A DNA stretch of 64,000 nucleotides from Schistosoma mansoni (GCF_000237925.1 NW_017385988.1:186001-250000), one strand, 5' to 3'; positions 9,601-20,450 are shown, counted from the first letter of the stretch. Made by a program: numbers and translations. The notes: a model not told the origin generated them from the letters alone.

Positions 9601-12546
9601 CAATGAATTATTGCTTGTCCCCCCACTACTAAGTGCTTTAGTTCTGATTGCCCCACTCAGCTTTCTTCCTCCAACCTCTCCACTTAGATCATGAGAAAAA
9701 ACGGCTGATTTATTCTGTATATTTATGGCATGAAATGTCATATGATAACATACATCAATTGCAAGACATTAATGCACCATAAACAAGAAATCATAATACA
9801 TTCACAACTAGATCGTTTGTAGTATAGAACTGAGTAACATATATTCATTATTATTGTTATTATCATCCGACTCATAGTAGATAAAATTTATTTGTGAATC
9901 CTTCGGTATTTTATCTTTTACATGAACAAGGTTGGTTGTGGTAATGTTCTCATGTTGCATTTGTTGTGTACTCATCCCCTTTTCATCTGATGTAGGTAAT
10001 CCGTTCAGAGTAATGATTGTCAGAACTCATCATTCTGGGGTACATTTTTGATCACGTAGAAGAGAACAGTTACAAATTTTTCATAATAATGGATATTATT
10101 TACCCAAAGCCCAAATTTCTGCGGAAAATTATATCTGATTTTTTAGGTATCAATGCCAAGGTTGGACTTTATAGTTTCGAATAAATTGAGCATAGGGTAA
10201 AAAGTTAATAATAAATATGTTTTTAGTTACACCCCAATGAGTAGAAAAATTGTGTTTCTGACGTTTCGTGACTTAACGTAGACCACTTCTTCAATGTAAA
10301 TAAAATCTGAAGAAGTGGTTTACATTAAGTCAAGAAACGCTGGAAATACAATTTTTCTACTCATCGAGATATAACAAAGGATATATTTAATATTAATTAT
10401 ATCTGAATTTGATTGAAGTATCTATTCATCGAGTAATAGGTACATACTTTATTAGGTGTAATTTCTGAACGGTCTAAGACATGCCAACAGTCAATAAATT
10501 AAGCGAAAGTTAGCACTTAGGGTAAGATAAAACTACTGTAAACCAAATATTTAATAAGTACATAGTAAAAATATTCTTAATAGTCGACTGTGGGATAGTC
10601 CTAAAAGTTCCAGCTTACTTGTAATTGTTTATTATTCAGCAAACATAATGCCTTATCGACTTTGTTCTCTTTGTTTAGCTGAGTCGTTCGGCTATATATT
10701 ATAAGCTTTCATCAATATTTTGATCAATACCATATCAGATAATTTCTTTTTTTACACTCTGGACTGATTTTAGTCAGAAAAAAGCCAGGAAACACTGGAC
10801 AGGTGTTTCCCTCGCGAATAGAACTCAACTCCTTAACAGTACGTGACCACAAACCCAACCGGGTATCGAATTTAGGACACTAAAAATAGTATATGTTTCT
10901 TTTTATTCGCCTTTTACGATGGCGGTATATTAACAAAGTTTTTTTAATGAAAATGTAAGCGAATATGTTCTTTTCGCATTTACTAGCGATGGAATGAGAT
11001 AAGAATTAAGCCTGATAGTTGGGTAGTCATTCCATTGAATAGCGAATAATTTGTAGTCCTTATATCTCCAAACACTTTATTTATGACTTTTAATTTGTAA
11101 TATAAGCATATTATTTTGTTAGAAGTAAAATTTTTTCTCATTTGAAAGGCTATCTTTTCTGGTATCAGTTCAATAATTCAGTTTGATAAACAACTATTCC
11201 CGCTTACATTGTATCATCCCATACCATTTATCGATTAACATCCCTATGTATTTATTTAGCAATTCAAACCTCTCTTCATAATAAATAGTAGCACAGTGAT
11301 AATGTTAGCTGTAATGGTATTGAATTAAATTATAAAATGACCTTAAACTATTGACCAATTTTCATTAATAAGGAGTACAAATTTACTGTTTCATAGCTGC
11401 ATTGAAATTTCTAGATTCTAAAATATACACAAACTAGTTAAATGTACTTTTTTAATATTTTTTCATTGCACTTTTATTCCATTATTTATGAGCATATTTT
11501 TTTGTATTCCGTACGATACAAGTTTCTTTTTTTTGTAATTTGTAAACAAATACGACAATCATGGTAAGCAGAGATGGATAGTGGCTAGCAGTGGAATCTA
11601 CAACGCGAGTTTCGTCCTATTTGGGACTCGTCAGCTAGATGTACTTTTGAGAGTTGATGTTCACTTTGGGACTCTAATCCAGTACCTTTCGCTTCAAACA
11701 CTATCTCGTTATCCACTCAGCCACTGAGTCCTGATAGCCACTTGCTTGTGCGATGGGGTGAAGTTTAAATTCATTGAAAATTGTTTGTTTGAATCTTCCC
11801 ATACGACAATCGGTCCATATTCATTGTTGCTCATAATTCAGATTAGATTATATAACTTAACAACTACTATTATTTGTTCATTTATTGGGTATTTTTTTAG
11901 CATTGATAAAGTATCTCGGATTCTTTCACCAACATTAATTATCCATGGAACTGATGATGAGATCATTGGTATAGATCATGGAAGAGAATTATATTCTCGG
12001 CTTACTAATCCTCTTGAACCAGCTTGGATTGAAGGAGCAGGTCATAATGATATCGAATTATTTTCTGAATATGCAACTCGTTTAGATCGATTTTTTAATG
12101 AAGATATCATTGACACAGAGTATAGTGGAAGTCCTTCAAATATAATTTCTTCTGTAGAAGAATCTCTTCATGCTGAAGAAGCTTCAGATATTACTCAGCA
12201 AATATCTGATCATATGAAGTCTTCCACTGTGTTGAAGAAAAATGCTATTTCAAGTTCTCAATCATCAACTTATGGTAATATCTCTGAGGTTCCTGATTGT
12301 GCTGCCTTGGATACGGCGACATCGAGTATGTCTACGGACTCTACTTCAAGTGCAACAACTGTACAAAAACTTGAGTCTATCACTGGTGATGACGCTGCAG
12401 GCATTTATAGTGACAATGAGAAGGTTAACACAAACGATGAAGTGTGTAATAATACAGCCCCACATTCAACTAACTCCTCAGATACTTTGAACAGTAATCC
12501 AAATGGAATACCATCTAATTCTAGTACTACTCAATTACTGAGCTAG
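429..12546 (+). CDS. ABHD17: ABHD17-like alpha/beta hydrolase (depalmitoylase), 3' three exons, 5' partial
   Basis: Three exons, 429-662, 4330-4424 and 11901-12546, join in frame to 324 residues plus a TAG stop; earlier exons lie left of the window. The fold matches the ABHD17 (FAM108) family: YDYSGYGGSSG region, nucleophile elbow GQSIG (Ser64 of this partial protein), Asp in HGTDDE (about 129) and His in EGAGHND (158) form the Ser-Asp-His triad. The exon 2/3 junction splits an Asn codon and restores NIDK, a family signature. Known family role: removes palmitate from membrane proteins such as N-Ras at the plasma membrane; the palmitoylated Cys-rich N-terminus would be in the missing exon. Introns use GT..AG and are 3.7 and 7.5 kb, full of repeats. 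Oddity: about 145 Ser/Thr-rich residues follow the hydrolase domain, where vertebrate proteins end shortly after it. The orthology is secure; enzymatic activity and substrates are inferred. Confidence 0.93.
1226..1437 (+). repeat. Ribozyme SINE family B copy (tRNA-headed)
   Basis: tRNA-like head with A-box (ctcagtggtctatcggttaa) and B-box (gggttcgaacc), then a hammerhead core, then the common tail ending ctccacaaaaaccc. Lies in ABHD17 intron 1. Confidence 0.75.
1308..1353 (+). ncRNA. Hammerhead ribozyme, family B
   Basis: Core CTGAGGA (1314-1320), stem II GTCC/GGAC, GAAA (1336-1339), stem III CGG/CCG, cleavage triplet GTC ending 1347. Stem I GCACTG/CAGTTC has one mismatch. Confidence 0.75.
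1690..1850 (+). repeat. Unclassified short element D
   Basis: Shares aagaactttcgtctaaatta, gggcgccgagttgatgt and the aatgaatttgaag segment with 56345-56517. It directly precedes an RTE-derived copy. Confidence 0.6.
1854..2373 (+). mobile_element. Short non-autonomous derivative of RTE family R1
   Basis: About 440 bp match the 5' region of the R1 LINE (see 30165-30640) and the last about 80 bp match its 3' tail, ending in aaataaatagataaat. The protein-coding body is absent. Start aaatgccctggtacgg is shared by all copies. Confidence 0.8.
2430..2640 (+). mobile_element. 3' end of RTE family R2
   Basis: 5'-truncated LINE end with a tail of repeated ctga. Forms an inverted pair with 3046-3245. 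Confidence 0.7.
3046..3480 (-). mobile_element. 5'-truncated RTE family R2 copy
   Basis: Minus-strand LINE end; tail of repeated ctga at 3046-3060, and its inner part matches the R2 3' region at 15265-15780 and 32738-33670. Confidence 0.75.
4330..4424 (+). CDS. ABHD17: ABHD17 middle exon
   Basis: This 95-nt exon lies between acceptor ttacctcag and donor gtaagt and encodes VAGVVLHSPFMSGLRVV and following residues to FDPFT, then two bases of the next codon. It is the strand/helix after the nucleophile in ABHD17 proteins. No long open frame exposes it; it was found by joining the flanking exons. Confidence 0.92.
4740..5040. repeat. Fold-back repeat family E
   Basis: Two opposed copies of a module with tgacgtttcatgatttaatg and cgtcagaaatgcaattttt. 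Same module as 10150-10390, 34200-34330, 43355-43440 and 44105-44280. Confidence 0.55.
5068..5578 (+). mobile_element. 5'-truncated RTE family R1 copy (3' end)
   Basis: Matches the last coding part of the R1 LINE (reads GMEESCTGLASVGPSRL) and its tail ending ttcaaataaatagataga. Contains an AAT microsatellite at 5393-5409. Confidence 0.75.
6070..6400. repeat. Ribozyme SINE family A (S-alpha-like), internally inverted
   Basis: 6070-6270 is the tRNA head and hammerhead part on the minus strand; 6285-6400 is the other half in + orientation. Core CTGACGA and GAAA are present on the minus strand at 6124-6130 and 6106-6109, but stem II has mismatches, so cleavage is doubtful. Confidence 0.65.
7040..7190 (+). 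repeat. Decayed family A ribozyme SINE
   Basis: The order tacatccag, tttcaaat, tggattccact follows the family A ribozyme, but the core is badly mutated. Confidence 0.45.
7485..7890 (+). repeat. Family F repeat, split by an element D insertion
   Basis: Resembles 33757-34050 throughout, apart from about 107 bp (7709-7816) of element D flanked by a direct repeat tttactgtatg. Confidence 0.7.
7709..7816. mobile_element. Element D insertion with 5' inversion and target-site duplication
   Basis: The right half of D in + orientation is followed by the left half in - orientation. A direct repeat tgtttactgtatg lies at both sides (7696-7708 and 7815-7827). Confidence 0.7.
8021..8350 (-). repeat. Family A SINE pieces
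   Basis: 8021-8200 runs through the 3' half into the start of the ribozyme part in one orientation, then stops before the core; 8265-8350 is another 3'-half piece plus family E module. Confidence 0.55.
9020..9300 (-). repeat. Decayed family B ribozyme SINE
   Basis: B-box remnant (gaatcgaacccaag on + strand), gaccactgagcc and ctgaactccactggtcac shared with 58340-58650. Ribozyme core decayed. Confidence 0.6.
10235..10366. repeat. Family E hairpin, 59-nt arms
   Basis: Arms 10235-10293 and 10308-10366, about 86 percent matched by hand count, 14-nt spacer. In ABHD17 intron 2. Confidence 0.75.
11561..11800 (-). repeat. Family A ribozyme SINE with 11-bp target-site duplication
   Basis: Minus-strand element: tRNA-like head, hammerhead core, and end ctctgcttac. 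Direct repeats atacgacaatc at 11550-11560 and 11801-11811. Confidence 0.8.
11591..11640 (-). ncRNA. Hammerhead ribozyme, family A
   Basis: Minus strand CTGACGA (11628-11634), stem II GTCC/GGAC with loop, GAAA (11610-11613). Cleavage triplet GTT in place of GTC and weak stems I and III, so activity is uncertain. Confidence 0.6.
11901..12546 (+). CDS. ABHD17: ABHD17 last exon with Asp/His of triad and Ser/Thr-rich tail
   Basis: The acceptor is tatttttttag just before CATTGAT. The exon completes the split Asn codon, carries HGTDDE and EGAGHND, then a low-complexity Ser/Thr/Asn-rich tail to the stop TAG at 12544. A ribozyme SINE with target-site duplication ends only about 90 bp upstream of this splice site. 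Confidence 0.93.
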
Positions 12547-12984
12547 AAATTAATTACTTGTGGTTACTGCTGTGTGTGTATTTTGATTTTGGGTAAGCGA
12601 AGTTTTAATCAGTCAAGTTTGTTAATAATGTGTTGTTTGAATTATCATGTCTCATTTGCTCTACCTTATGAGTGAATGACTAATTTTCACACAGTAAATT
12701 TGGTTCGTTTTATAGTAATTGGAATTCAGTACATTGTATGTTAATGAATATATTTTTCATCTAACTGTCGGACTGAGCCACATAGGTAAATGCAGGCTAC
12801 CTGCTTGTGGGGGGTGTCTGGGCGATTATCGTAACCCATAGTTTCAGAGTCTGGTTGACGTTGCTCAGAATCATTCGCAATGGCTCAGTTGCATTCACGT
12901 TTTTCTTCTCTTAGGTCCTAAATTGTTATCATTCCACTAATATGTACTTCTCAAATCATATCTTCAGTAACTAATCTTTTCCAT

Positions 12985-13320
12985 TGATACTGATACTGGC
13001 ACTGTGGTGTGCACTACTTCTTCGGACAGACAAGTAGTATATAGCAGGAATTGGAAGTAGAATGTTTGGTAGAAGAGTGGAATAAAGAGAAGAGGAAGGA
13101 AAACGAAGAGCAATCGGAATAACAGTATTGAAAGAGTGATGAAGTGTGTAAAGGACAACTGAAGATATGTAAATAATGTATTTAATGTATGATTTTCATA
13201 TTTTACAGAGCTATTGTTTGATTTTGCATAAAACCACGAATCGGTATTTCTCAGCAAGTCCTCACTCATTATACTACTATCTCTACTATTCTGGGATTTA
13301 CTCTGAAAATTCCCCCCCCT
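12985..13320 (+). repeat. Family F interspersed repeat
   Basis: Shares gaagtagaatg, caatcggaataaca and ttttcatattttac with 14050-14370 and 61765-62015. No coding capacity seen. Confidence 0.6.
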
Positions 13321-14049
13321 CTGTTGATAGGATGCGGCAAGTTAAGTCAATTCGCTTGTGCACTATTTGTGATGTTGCGTGTAACTGACTGTCTGTGTAG
13401 TAAATGTTTCGCAGCAGCAAAAGCACTTACTGTACGATTATAATTTATGTTTTATAAAGATAAAATAGATATCCACAGACAGAGATATTTTGGGAGCATA
13501 CTAATGTTTGCCTGTTTCGACAACTATGTGGGGTTTGGAACATTCCGTAATATACAATCTTTGAGATTCACTTCTTACTCAAATTGTTACATTTTCTAGG
13601 CTATGCAATGAAATAAATATCGACGAACTTTCACGTAATGACACCTAATACGAATTTCATGAAAATATCTATATCAACCTCATACTTCTAACTAGTAAGT
13701 TGTAAATCAAACACATTATTTTAGGTGACAGAGAGGGGACTTAACTTTGTACATGATGATCTCGAGTAATGTTAAAGGTATGAGGTCAGTTGTCACATTT
13801 TTGAAGGATGCTTCTTCTCTGAGATATCTGAAAAATAAACTGGGTTAGGGGTGATCTTGATAACCTGGGAATGTGACCCCAGTGCTCATGGAACAACTGC
13901 TTAATAGCGATTGCATACAGATTTCTTGTGACGAGCCATCCACGTAATTAAAATTTCTTAGCATTGTTGATGGAAATCCTAACCTCTTCTTTCCGTTGAG
14001 AGAATGCAGTATTGCTGCAGATGCTGGTTGGTTAAAAAAGGCACGTTTC

Positions 14050-14370
14050 TACTGTCACGGTCTATGCCACTTATGCTGATAGACATAAGTAGTATTTAGC
14101 AGCAATCGGAAGTAAAATGCCTGGTAGTAGAAGGTTGCAATGTAGAGAACAGGAAGAAAATCTGGGCACAATCGAAATAACAACAGGATTAGAGCAATAA
14201 TGGAGTGTTTAAAAGACAACGCATAGAAGAAATGAAAATGATGTCTTTAATGTATAATTTTCATATTTTACTAAACCATTGTGTGAATTTGCGTTAAACA
14301 ATAAATTGGTTATCTCCTCCAAGTCCTCGTTCACTAAACTGTCATACCTCTTCACAGTCAGAATTAAGAC
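14050..14370 (+). repeat. Family F interspersed repeat
   Basis: Copy with the acttatgctgatagacataagt imperfect palindrome near its start. Unclassified. Confidence 0.6.
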
Positions 14371-14859
14371 TCCTCCTTGCACATTATGCGTCTGCTGTTT
14401 TCATCCAACGTGCCTGGCACTATAGGACCTCATAGAACAATTTTTGGAAACAATATAGATAGATTTAGTCATTACGATATATATGCTCAAGGTAGTAGCT
14501 ACAATCGTAAATTATTGCATTCAACACTATCGAAACTTTTTCATGGCATCCGAAATGAGATTCTCCTTGTACCATTTGTATTCGGATAAACATCAATGAA
14601 TTAACTGTTAATTCTTGAACTCAAGTTAAGTTTACATCGTTGTCATTGTTCGAAATTTATAAGTCATACAATAAGCTATTTGTATCATATGACATTTGTT
14701 TACTAGTGTATATGTTAGACAACGGAAGTAGGAAGTAGCTAATAATCACAGTATTTCAATATAACTATTCATTTTTCCATCAAGACTATTGTATCATATT
14801 ATTTGCGTACATTCAATGTAATTTATTAAATAAACATGTCATATGCTAATACTGTAATG

Positions 14860-15125
14860 GACCACAACATAAGTGGGGACAACCGAATGTATTTTAATAC
14901 ATTACAGACTATCTTGATAAAATCTGAGAACTATACAATAGATACTTCATTTGCAAAATATCCATCAATTGTCTCAGACTTTGTTGTCCCTTCGTTTCAA
15001 TGCCAATCACTTTCTGTTCTCGTTCACTTCTTTTCGATTTTCCCAACCTTCCGACCCCAGACATCACACTTTCGATTAATGATACATTTAACTTATACCT
15101 ATCGACATCAGTAGCACATACCACA
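14860..15125 (-). repeat. Family F-like repeat, reverse orientation
   Basis: Contains gtggggacaaccgaatgtat and tatcgacat counterparts of the F copy at 33757-34050. Confidence 0.5.
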
Positions 15126-15264
15126 ATACTATTCGTATTTCTCGAAAATATTTACAAACTTACAAAACCTTTTCAATAATTTTCTGATGAATTATGATGA
15201 CAATATTCTGAGTTAATGCAGTACATTTATTCATACTCCTACTGGAAATGCATTTTTATTTCAG

Positions 15265-15780
15265 TCAGTCAGCTACAACGTAGAACCAGGCACATATATG
15301 CATCGATCCAAGTTGCCATACCTCGTTAGCACAACAAGATGAACACCGAATTCATAGAAGTAGTTAATTTAGTGGTGGTAATATATAAAGGCTAGGTTGT
15401 ATATAAGGATATAGTATAGGAAGGAAAAAAGTTATGAAGCAATTTTAATCTTAAGGTTTAAGGGAAGATAAAGAGTGTATACACCTAAGCCATTGTGATC
15501 GATTCTGAGCCATGTCACCTATAGTCTCCAACCATTGGTTACGATAGTCACACGGACCCCAACTAGGTAGTCTGCATCTGCCAAAATGGCTCAGACTAGA
15601 AGTTATTGACTTCAAGCTCTGATGCCATGTTTTGGTTTGGCCACCCCTAACTTTCTTTCAACCATCCTCAATACTAGTCAGCATAGCGCGTCGTGGTAAT
15701 CGTTGTTCAGGCACACGTAACACGTAGCCCAACCATCTCAGTCGATGAAGAAATTCTCTCGATACTGTTTATGTGTATAC
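15265..15780 (-). mobile_element. 5'-truncated RTE family R2 copy
   Basis: Repeated-ctga tail at 15266, conserved 3' region and last coding part; similar to 3046-3480. Confidence 0.75.
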
Positions 15781-16199
15781 ATCAATATTTGTGTAATATT
15801 GTTTACGTAATATATTTTACAATTTATACTACATTTACTTTTAATACAGAGAAAATATTTCATCTGTGTAGTTTGCATCATTCGATTTACGTTATTATAT
15901 GAAGAGGAATTCTTTTCTTGTAGGATAGTAATCTAAATTTTATTTTGTTTTTCTTTTAAAAAAAATTTTTTTTACGATGATTGTGTTTAGTATTGTGCTA
16001 ATATAATGATATAGTGTGAAAATGTGGTGAAATAATGATACATTACTTCGAATAAGAATCAATTAATAAAGAAATTAATGTTTATCTTAATGTAATACAT
16101 AATAAATTTAAGTGTTTATCAATGAACAATATCTGTGTATTTGAATAAAGACAAAACAAATATCATAACAGAATAACATGAATTCATTTATTTCGTGGA

Positions 16200-17065
16200 T
16201 TTTTTCTATCGGTTTACCACTTACTTACGCCTGTTACTCCCGATGGAGGATAGGTCAACGACCAGCATTCTCCAACCCACTCTGTCCTGGGCCTTCCTTT
16301 CTAGTTCTATCCAATTTATCTCATGTCTGTTTCTATTTCTCGGCGTAATGTATTCTTTAGTCTTCCTCTTCTCCTTTGACCTTCAGGATTCCATGTGAGG
16401 GCTTGTCTTGTGACGCAGTTGGGTGATTTCCTCAATATGTGTACTATCCACTTCCAGTGCTTCTTTCTCCTTTCTTCCTCCACTGGATGGGATCTGGTTT
16501 GTTCTCTCCCACAATAGAATGTTGCTGATAGTATCTGGCCAACGGTTCCGAAGTATTTTGCGTAAACAACTGTTAATAAACACCTGTTCTCTAAGTTTCA
16601 GCTCCATACAGTAGAACTGTTTTGACGTTCGTATTGAGGATTCTGACTTTGCTATTGGTTGACAGTTTTATTTCCATGTATTCTTCAGCTGTAGGAATGC
16701 TGCTCTTACTTTGCTAATCTTGATCTTCATACCTGCATCAGATCCTCCTTGTTTATCGACAATTCTGCTCGTATATGTGTGTATAGGTTTTCAGCTCCAG
16801 AGGTTCTCCATGAATTGTAATTGGGTTGATGTTCTTCGTGTAGTATTTGAGGATCTCAATTCTTCCCTTATGTATGTTGAGGCCTACTGATGCAGACGCG
16901 GCTGCTATACTGGATATCTTCACCTGCATTTGTTGGTCCTTATGGGATAGAACGGCTAGGTCATCTGTGAAGTCCAAATCTTCTGGTTGCATCTGAGCTG
17001 TTCATTGTATTCTGTGCTTCTTATCAGATGTGGAGATATACATAATCCTACCAACCGCTAGGAGA
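16200..17065 (-). mobile_element. SR2-like RTE LINE fragment, family R3
   Basis: Minus-strand pieces read [45 protein letters not shown], all matching the RT to C-terminal part of SR2/SjR2-type RTEs. Frame is broken several times and a central part is lost. 5'-truncated. Confidence 0.75.
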
Positions 17066-17145
17066 ATATAATACTAAACTAAATTATCCAAATAAATTGC
17101 ATATCTCAATCATTTAATATGTCTACATAATTTATATAATTTGCA

Positions 17146-17380
17146 TTTTTCATAGTTGAAATCATGAGTCAACTGAAGCTAGACCACCATGGAAAACCTG
17201 GAAGCACTGGACGGCCGTCTCGTCCTATTGTGAGACTCCTCAAAAGTGCGCATCCACGATCCCGCACTCGCGAGATTCGAACCCAGGACCTGCCAGTCTC
17301 GCGCGTGAGCACTTAACCGATAGACCACTGAGCCGGCATCCAACGATGTTAATATCTAGCTTCGACCAATCCACAAGGAC
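17146..17380 (-). repeat. Family B ribozyme SINE at gap edge
   Basis: Complete tail, ribozyme region and tRNA head on the minus strand. The core is decayed (TTGAGGA and GAGA in place of CTGAGGA and GAAA). Confidence 0.7.
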
Positions 17381-17580
17381 NNNNNNNNNNNNNNNNNNNN
17401 NNNNNNNNNNNNNNNNNNNNNNNNNNNNNNNNNNNNNNNNNNNNNNNNNNNNNNNNNNNNNNNNNNNNNNNNNNNNNNNNNNNNNNNNNNNNNNNNNNNN
17501 NNNNNNNNNNNNNNNNNNNNNNNNNNNNNNNNNNNNNNNNNNNNNNNNNNNNNNNNNNNNNNNNNNNNNNNNNNNNNNNN
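17381..17580. other. Assembly gap (200 N)
   Basis: Exactly 200 N, a placeholder length. Flanked by inverted copies of the family B tail. Confidence 0.99.
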
Positions 17581-17675
17581 CTTCCAGGTTTTCCATGGTG
17601 GTCTAGCTTCGGTTGACTCATGATTTCAACTATGAAAAATACTGAAATCTCCACAAAATCCCTTCTGTGTATATA
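17581..17675 (+). repeat. Family B tail, inverted relative to 17146-17380
   Basis: Starts cttccaggttttccatgg and ends ctccacaaaatccc. Confidence 0.75.
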
Positions 17676-17689
17676 ATTCGTCTTACATT

Positions 17690-18440
17690 TCAAAAATGGT
17701 TTGTTTTCTTTTTTCAGAAAAACCTTTTTATTCTATTCATGAAATCAGCATGGATATTTTATGAAACCTGCAGTTATCAATAATCTTTTGCATTACACAT
17801 AGTAACAATAATAATAATGTATTTCTATTCTAATGTTACATTTCCACAAATGTTTTCGTAATTTCTAATGATTACTATACATATTGGCTTGTTTTTATTA
17901 TTATTACTATTACCATTATCATTATTATTATTATTGCATTTCCACTTTTGTCTGCTGCTAATCTAATTGTATATTAATTAAAATAGTTAACATTTTTAAT
18001 ATTCTTCCTTTTTTTCTTTCAAAAATATTTTTGTAAAAGTTTTTCTTTTTTTTTGTGGGGGGGGGGGGTCCATTCCTTTCAATCATACTTTGTTTATGTT
18101 GTCAAGTTGTTTTTTGTTTCTTTGTCTTGTTTGTGCATTTCCATGATTTGGTAAACAGAGTAATAGTGTTGTTGTTAATCCTGTTTGTTTATTTTAAATG
18201 TTGGTTTGATCTGCTTGTTTTTTTTACTATCGCTATAACTGATTTACTATACAATGTAAACTAATGTATATGTGTGAATTTATGCTCAATATGTTAATTG
18301 TCGAATTCACTGCATGCTTATGTGTATATGTAACTTTAAATGTGTACAATTACTTCATTAAACTTTGTTGATTTACACTTTTATAAATTGTTTTCTTTGT
18401 TGACTTTGAATAGACTTAATGTTGATGAATTATACTGTCC
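17690..18440. other. AT-rich stretch, no gene seen
   Basis: Contains ATT and AAT microsatellites (about 17808-17935) and a run of 12 G at 18057-18068. No feature otherwise. Confidence 0.6.
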
Positions 18441-18445
18441 TTTTT

Positions 18446-18539
18446 TGATGAAGCTTTGTTCTCTAAGCTGGATAGTTTGGTCATGGAGCTTTCATCGTCC
18501 TTCTGAACGACATCATCAGCACAAACTTCGGGTAGAAGT
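18446..18539 (+). repeat. Left arm of 94-nt inverted repeat at gap
   Basis: Pairs with 18740-18833 at 86 of 94 positions by hand count. Confidence 0.85.
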
Positions 18540-18739
18540 NNNNNNNNNNNNNNNNNNNNNNNNNNNNNNNNNNNNNNNNNNNNNNNNNNNNNNNNNNNNN
18601 NNNNNNNNNNNNNNNNNNNNNNNNNNNNNNNNNNNNNNNNNNNNNNNNNNNNNNNNNNNNNNNNNNNNNNNNNNNNNNNNNNNNNNNNNNNNNNNNNNNN
18701 NNNNNNNNNNNNNNNNNNNNNNNNNNNNNNNNNNNNNNN
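18540..18739. other. Assembly gap (200 N)
   Basis: Placeholder gap lying exactly between the two arms of an inverted repeat. Confidence 0.99.
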
Positions 18740-18833
18740 ACTTCTACCCGAAGTTTGTGCTGATGATGTTGTTCAAAAGGACGATGAGAGCTCCACGACC
18801 AAACCACCCAGCTCAGAGAACAAAACTTCATCA
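18740..18833 (-). repeat. Right arm of 94-nt inverted repeat at gap
   Basis: Reverse complement of 18446-18539. Confidence 0.85.
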
Positions 18834-18839
18834 AAATCA

Positions 18840-19440
18840 CCCACCTGAGCTACAAATCTTCTCCACCATACTGTCCGTTTGATTATTTCATTTGTTTTTG
18901 TTTATCTCTTTTCTACTGTATGTTTGTTTCTCTTCTTCCTTTACTTCATATCGTTAATGTTTCATAGTTATGTCTGTATAATTATAATTTTGGACTGATC
19001 ATTTTGTGTGTGAATATGTACCAGTTTAGTTATGATCGTTTCTTAATATTCTACTATAAGTTGTACTGTTGCTTTTATTCCCTTTACTCTTATATGTCTA
19101 TTAAGTATACATGTGTAGTAATTTATTTTATTCTAAATGTGAATGAAATTCTCATTTCTAACGTAATGTTTATAATTGAGTTTTTCTTTTCTCTGATATA
19201 TGTAAATAAGTGAGGGATGCAGAGGAAGATGACTACCGTTGTTGGGTTTTTATTCTTTTTCAAAATGATAGCCATTTTAATCAACTAAATCACTAATCAA
19301 AGTGCAAATTCTAGTTATCTGAAGGAGTTTGTTTAGTAATAAATAGATTAACTAAAGAGACTTTTATAACAATATCAATCTCACCATTCGTACATTTATT
19401 ACTATCAACCGTAATCGAGAATTCTCACTAGTATTTACTA
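18840..19440. other. AT-rich stretch, no gene seen
   Basis: No conserved frame or repeat match within the window. Confidence 0.5.
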
Positions 19441-19449
19441 TCATCTGAA

Positions 19450-20450
19450 ATTTACGGACTGTTAGGCTGCACCACGTCAATACCCGGTTATAGGACTGAA
19501 GCCTTTTTTTATTGCAAAATCATTTGATTATTAACCTTTAGGCTTCGTTATAGTAAAATCTTCGCTAAATTTGCGATGTTGTCATTGAAAAACCGGTCAT
19601 GAGTTTGTGAAGTTTTCGTATACTCGTCAATCAACCAAGTCCTTCGGTAAGTCTTGTTTTGCTCGTGACAAGGACCATACACCGTAAGTCCTTCGGGAAT
19701 TGATGTTATGAACTCTTAGTACTGCCAACTTAACAATCATCGTTCGTGATAACAACAACCTTTGTAAAAGAGTGTATGTGTGCAACTGGGGTACTACACA
19801 GGCGAATTTTGATTGCTGTTTATATTTCCTCGATCAAAATGGCACTAGAGATTGTACTTAGGGACGTTAGAATCTTGCGGGATATAGTCGGACCCCATTT
19901 CCCAATATACTTATAAAATCTTTGAATTCTTTATCTAAGTTCAGTACTCAGACCTCGCATAATGATTATAACATCCAGGTATAGTGCAACCTCACTGATG
20001 TTTCGTACCGTAACACCCATTGTCTTGAAAGATAGCTGGGCAATTTTAACTCCAAAAGGCAATTAATTACATTCAAATAATCCTTTCTATGTGTTAATGG
20101 TGAAAAGTTTGTGCTTTTGCAATGCAACTTCCATTGGAATATATGCATCACTGATATTCAGTTTTGCAAAATATTTTTCATCAACTTATTAAATACAGCT
20201 TTTACTATAGGTTGCAGATGGTGGTCTTCCAGAGAGGCATTTTGATCAGTTGAAATGTCATCAGTTCCTTGTTCGACCATCGCTGTTAGTTCACCCAAGC
20301 AAAGTACGACGCCAGGGCGCTTCAATTCTACATCAGTCTTTGAAATGTAGCATAAGGTACTGGCTGTCTCGTAAAGAACAAGTATGCTGTCTGGGTTTGA
20401 TTGTGAAGTCGCTAGAGTTCTTGCTCAGCAGCTCAGACCTTTAAACAGTT
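19450..20450 (-). mobile_element. Ty3/gypsy LTR retrotransposon fossil (RT part)
   Basis: Minus-strand remnants resemble the reverse-transcriptase region of Ty3/gypsy elements (for example a THRGL-type and LPFG-type motif). Many breaks; clearly dead and old. Boundaries approximate; no LTR recognised. Confidence 0.5.

Noticed and set aside
13000-15120. Small open frames as host genes
   Set aside because: They fall in family F repeats and show no conserved motif or splice context.
18057-18068. G-quadruplex from the G run
   Set aside because: A single run of 12 G without further runs nearby; too little to call and prone to sequencing error.
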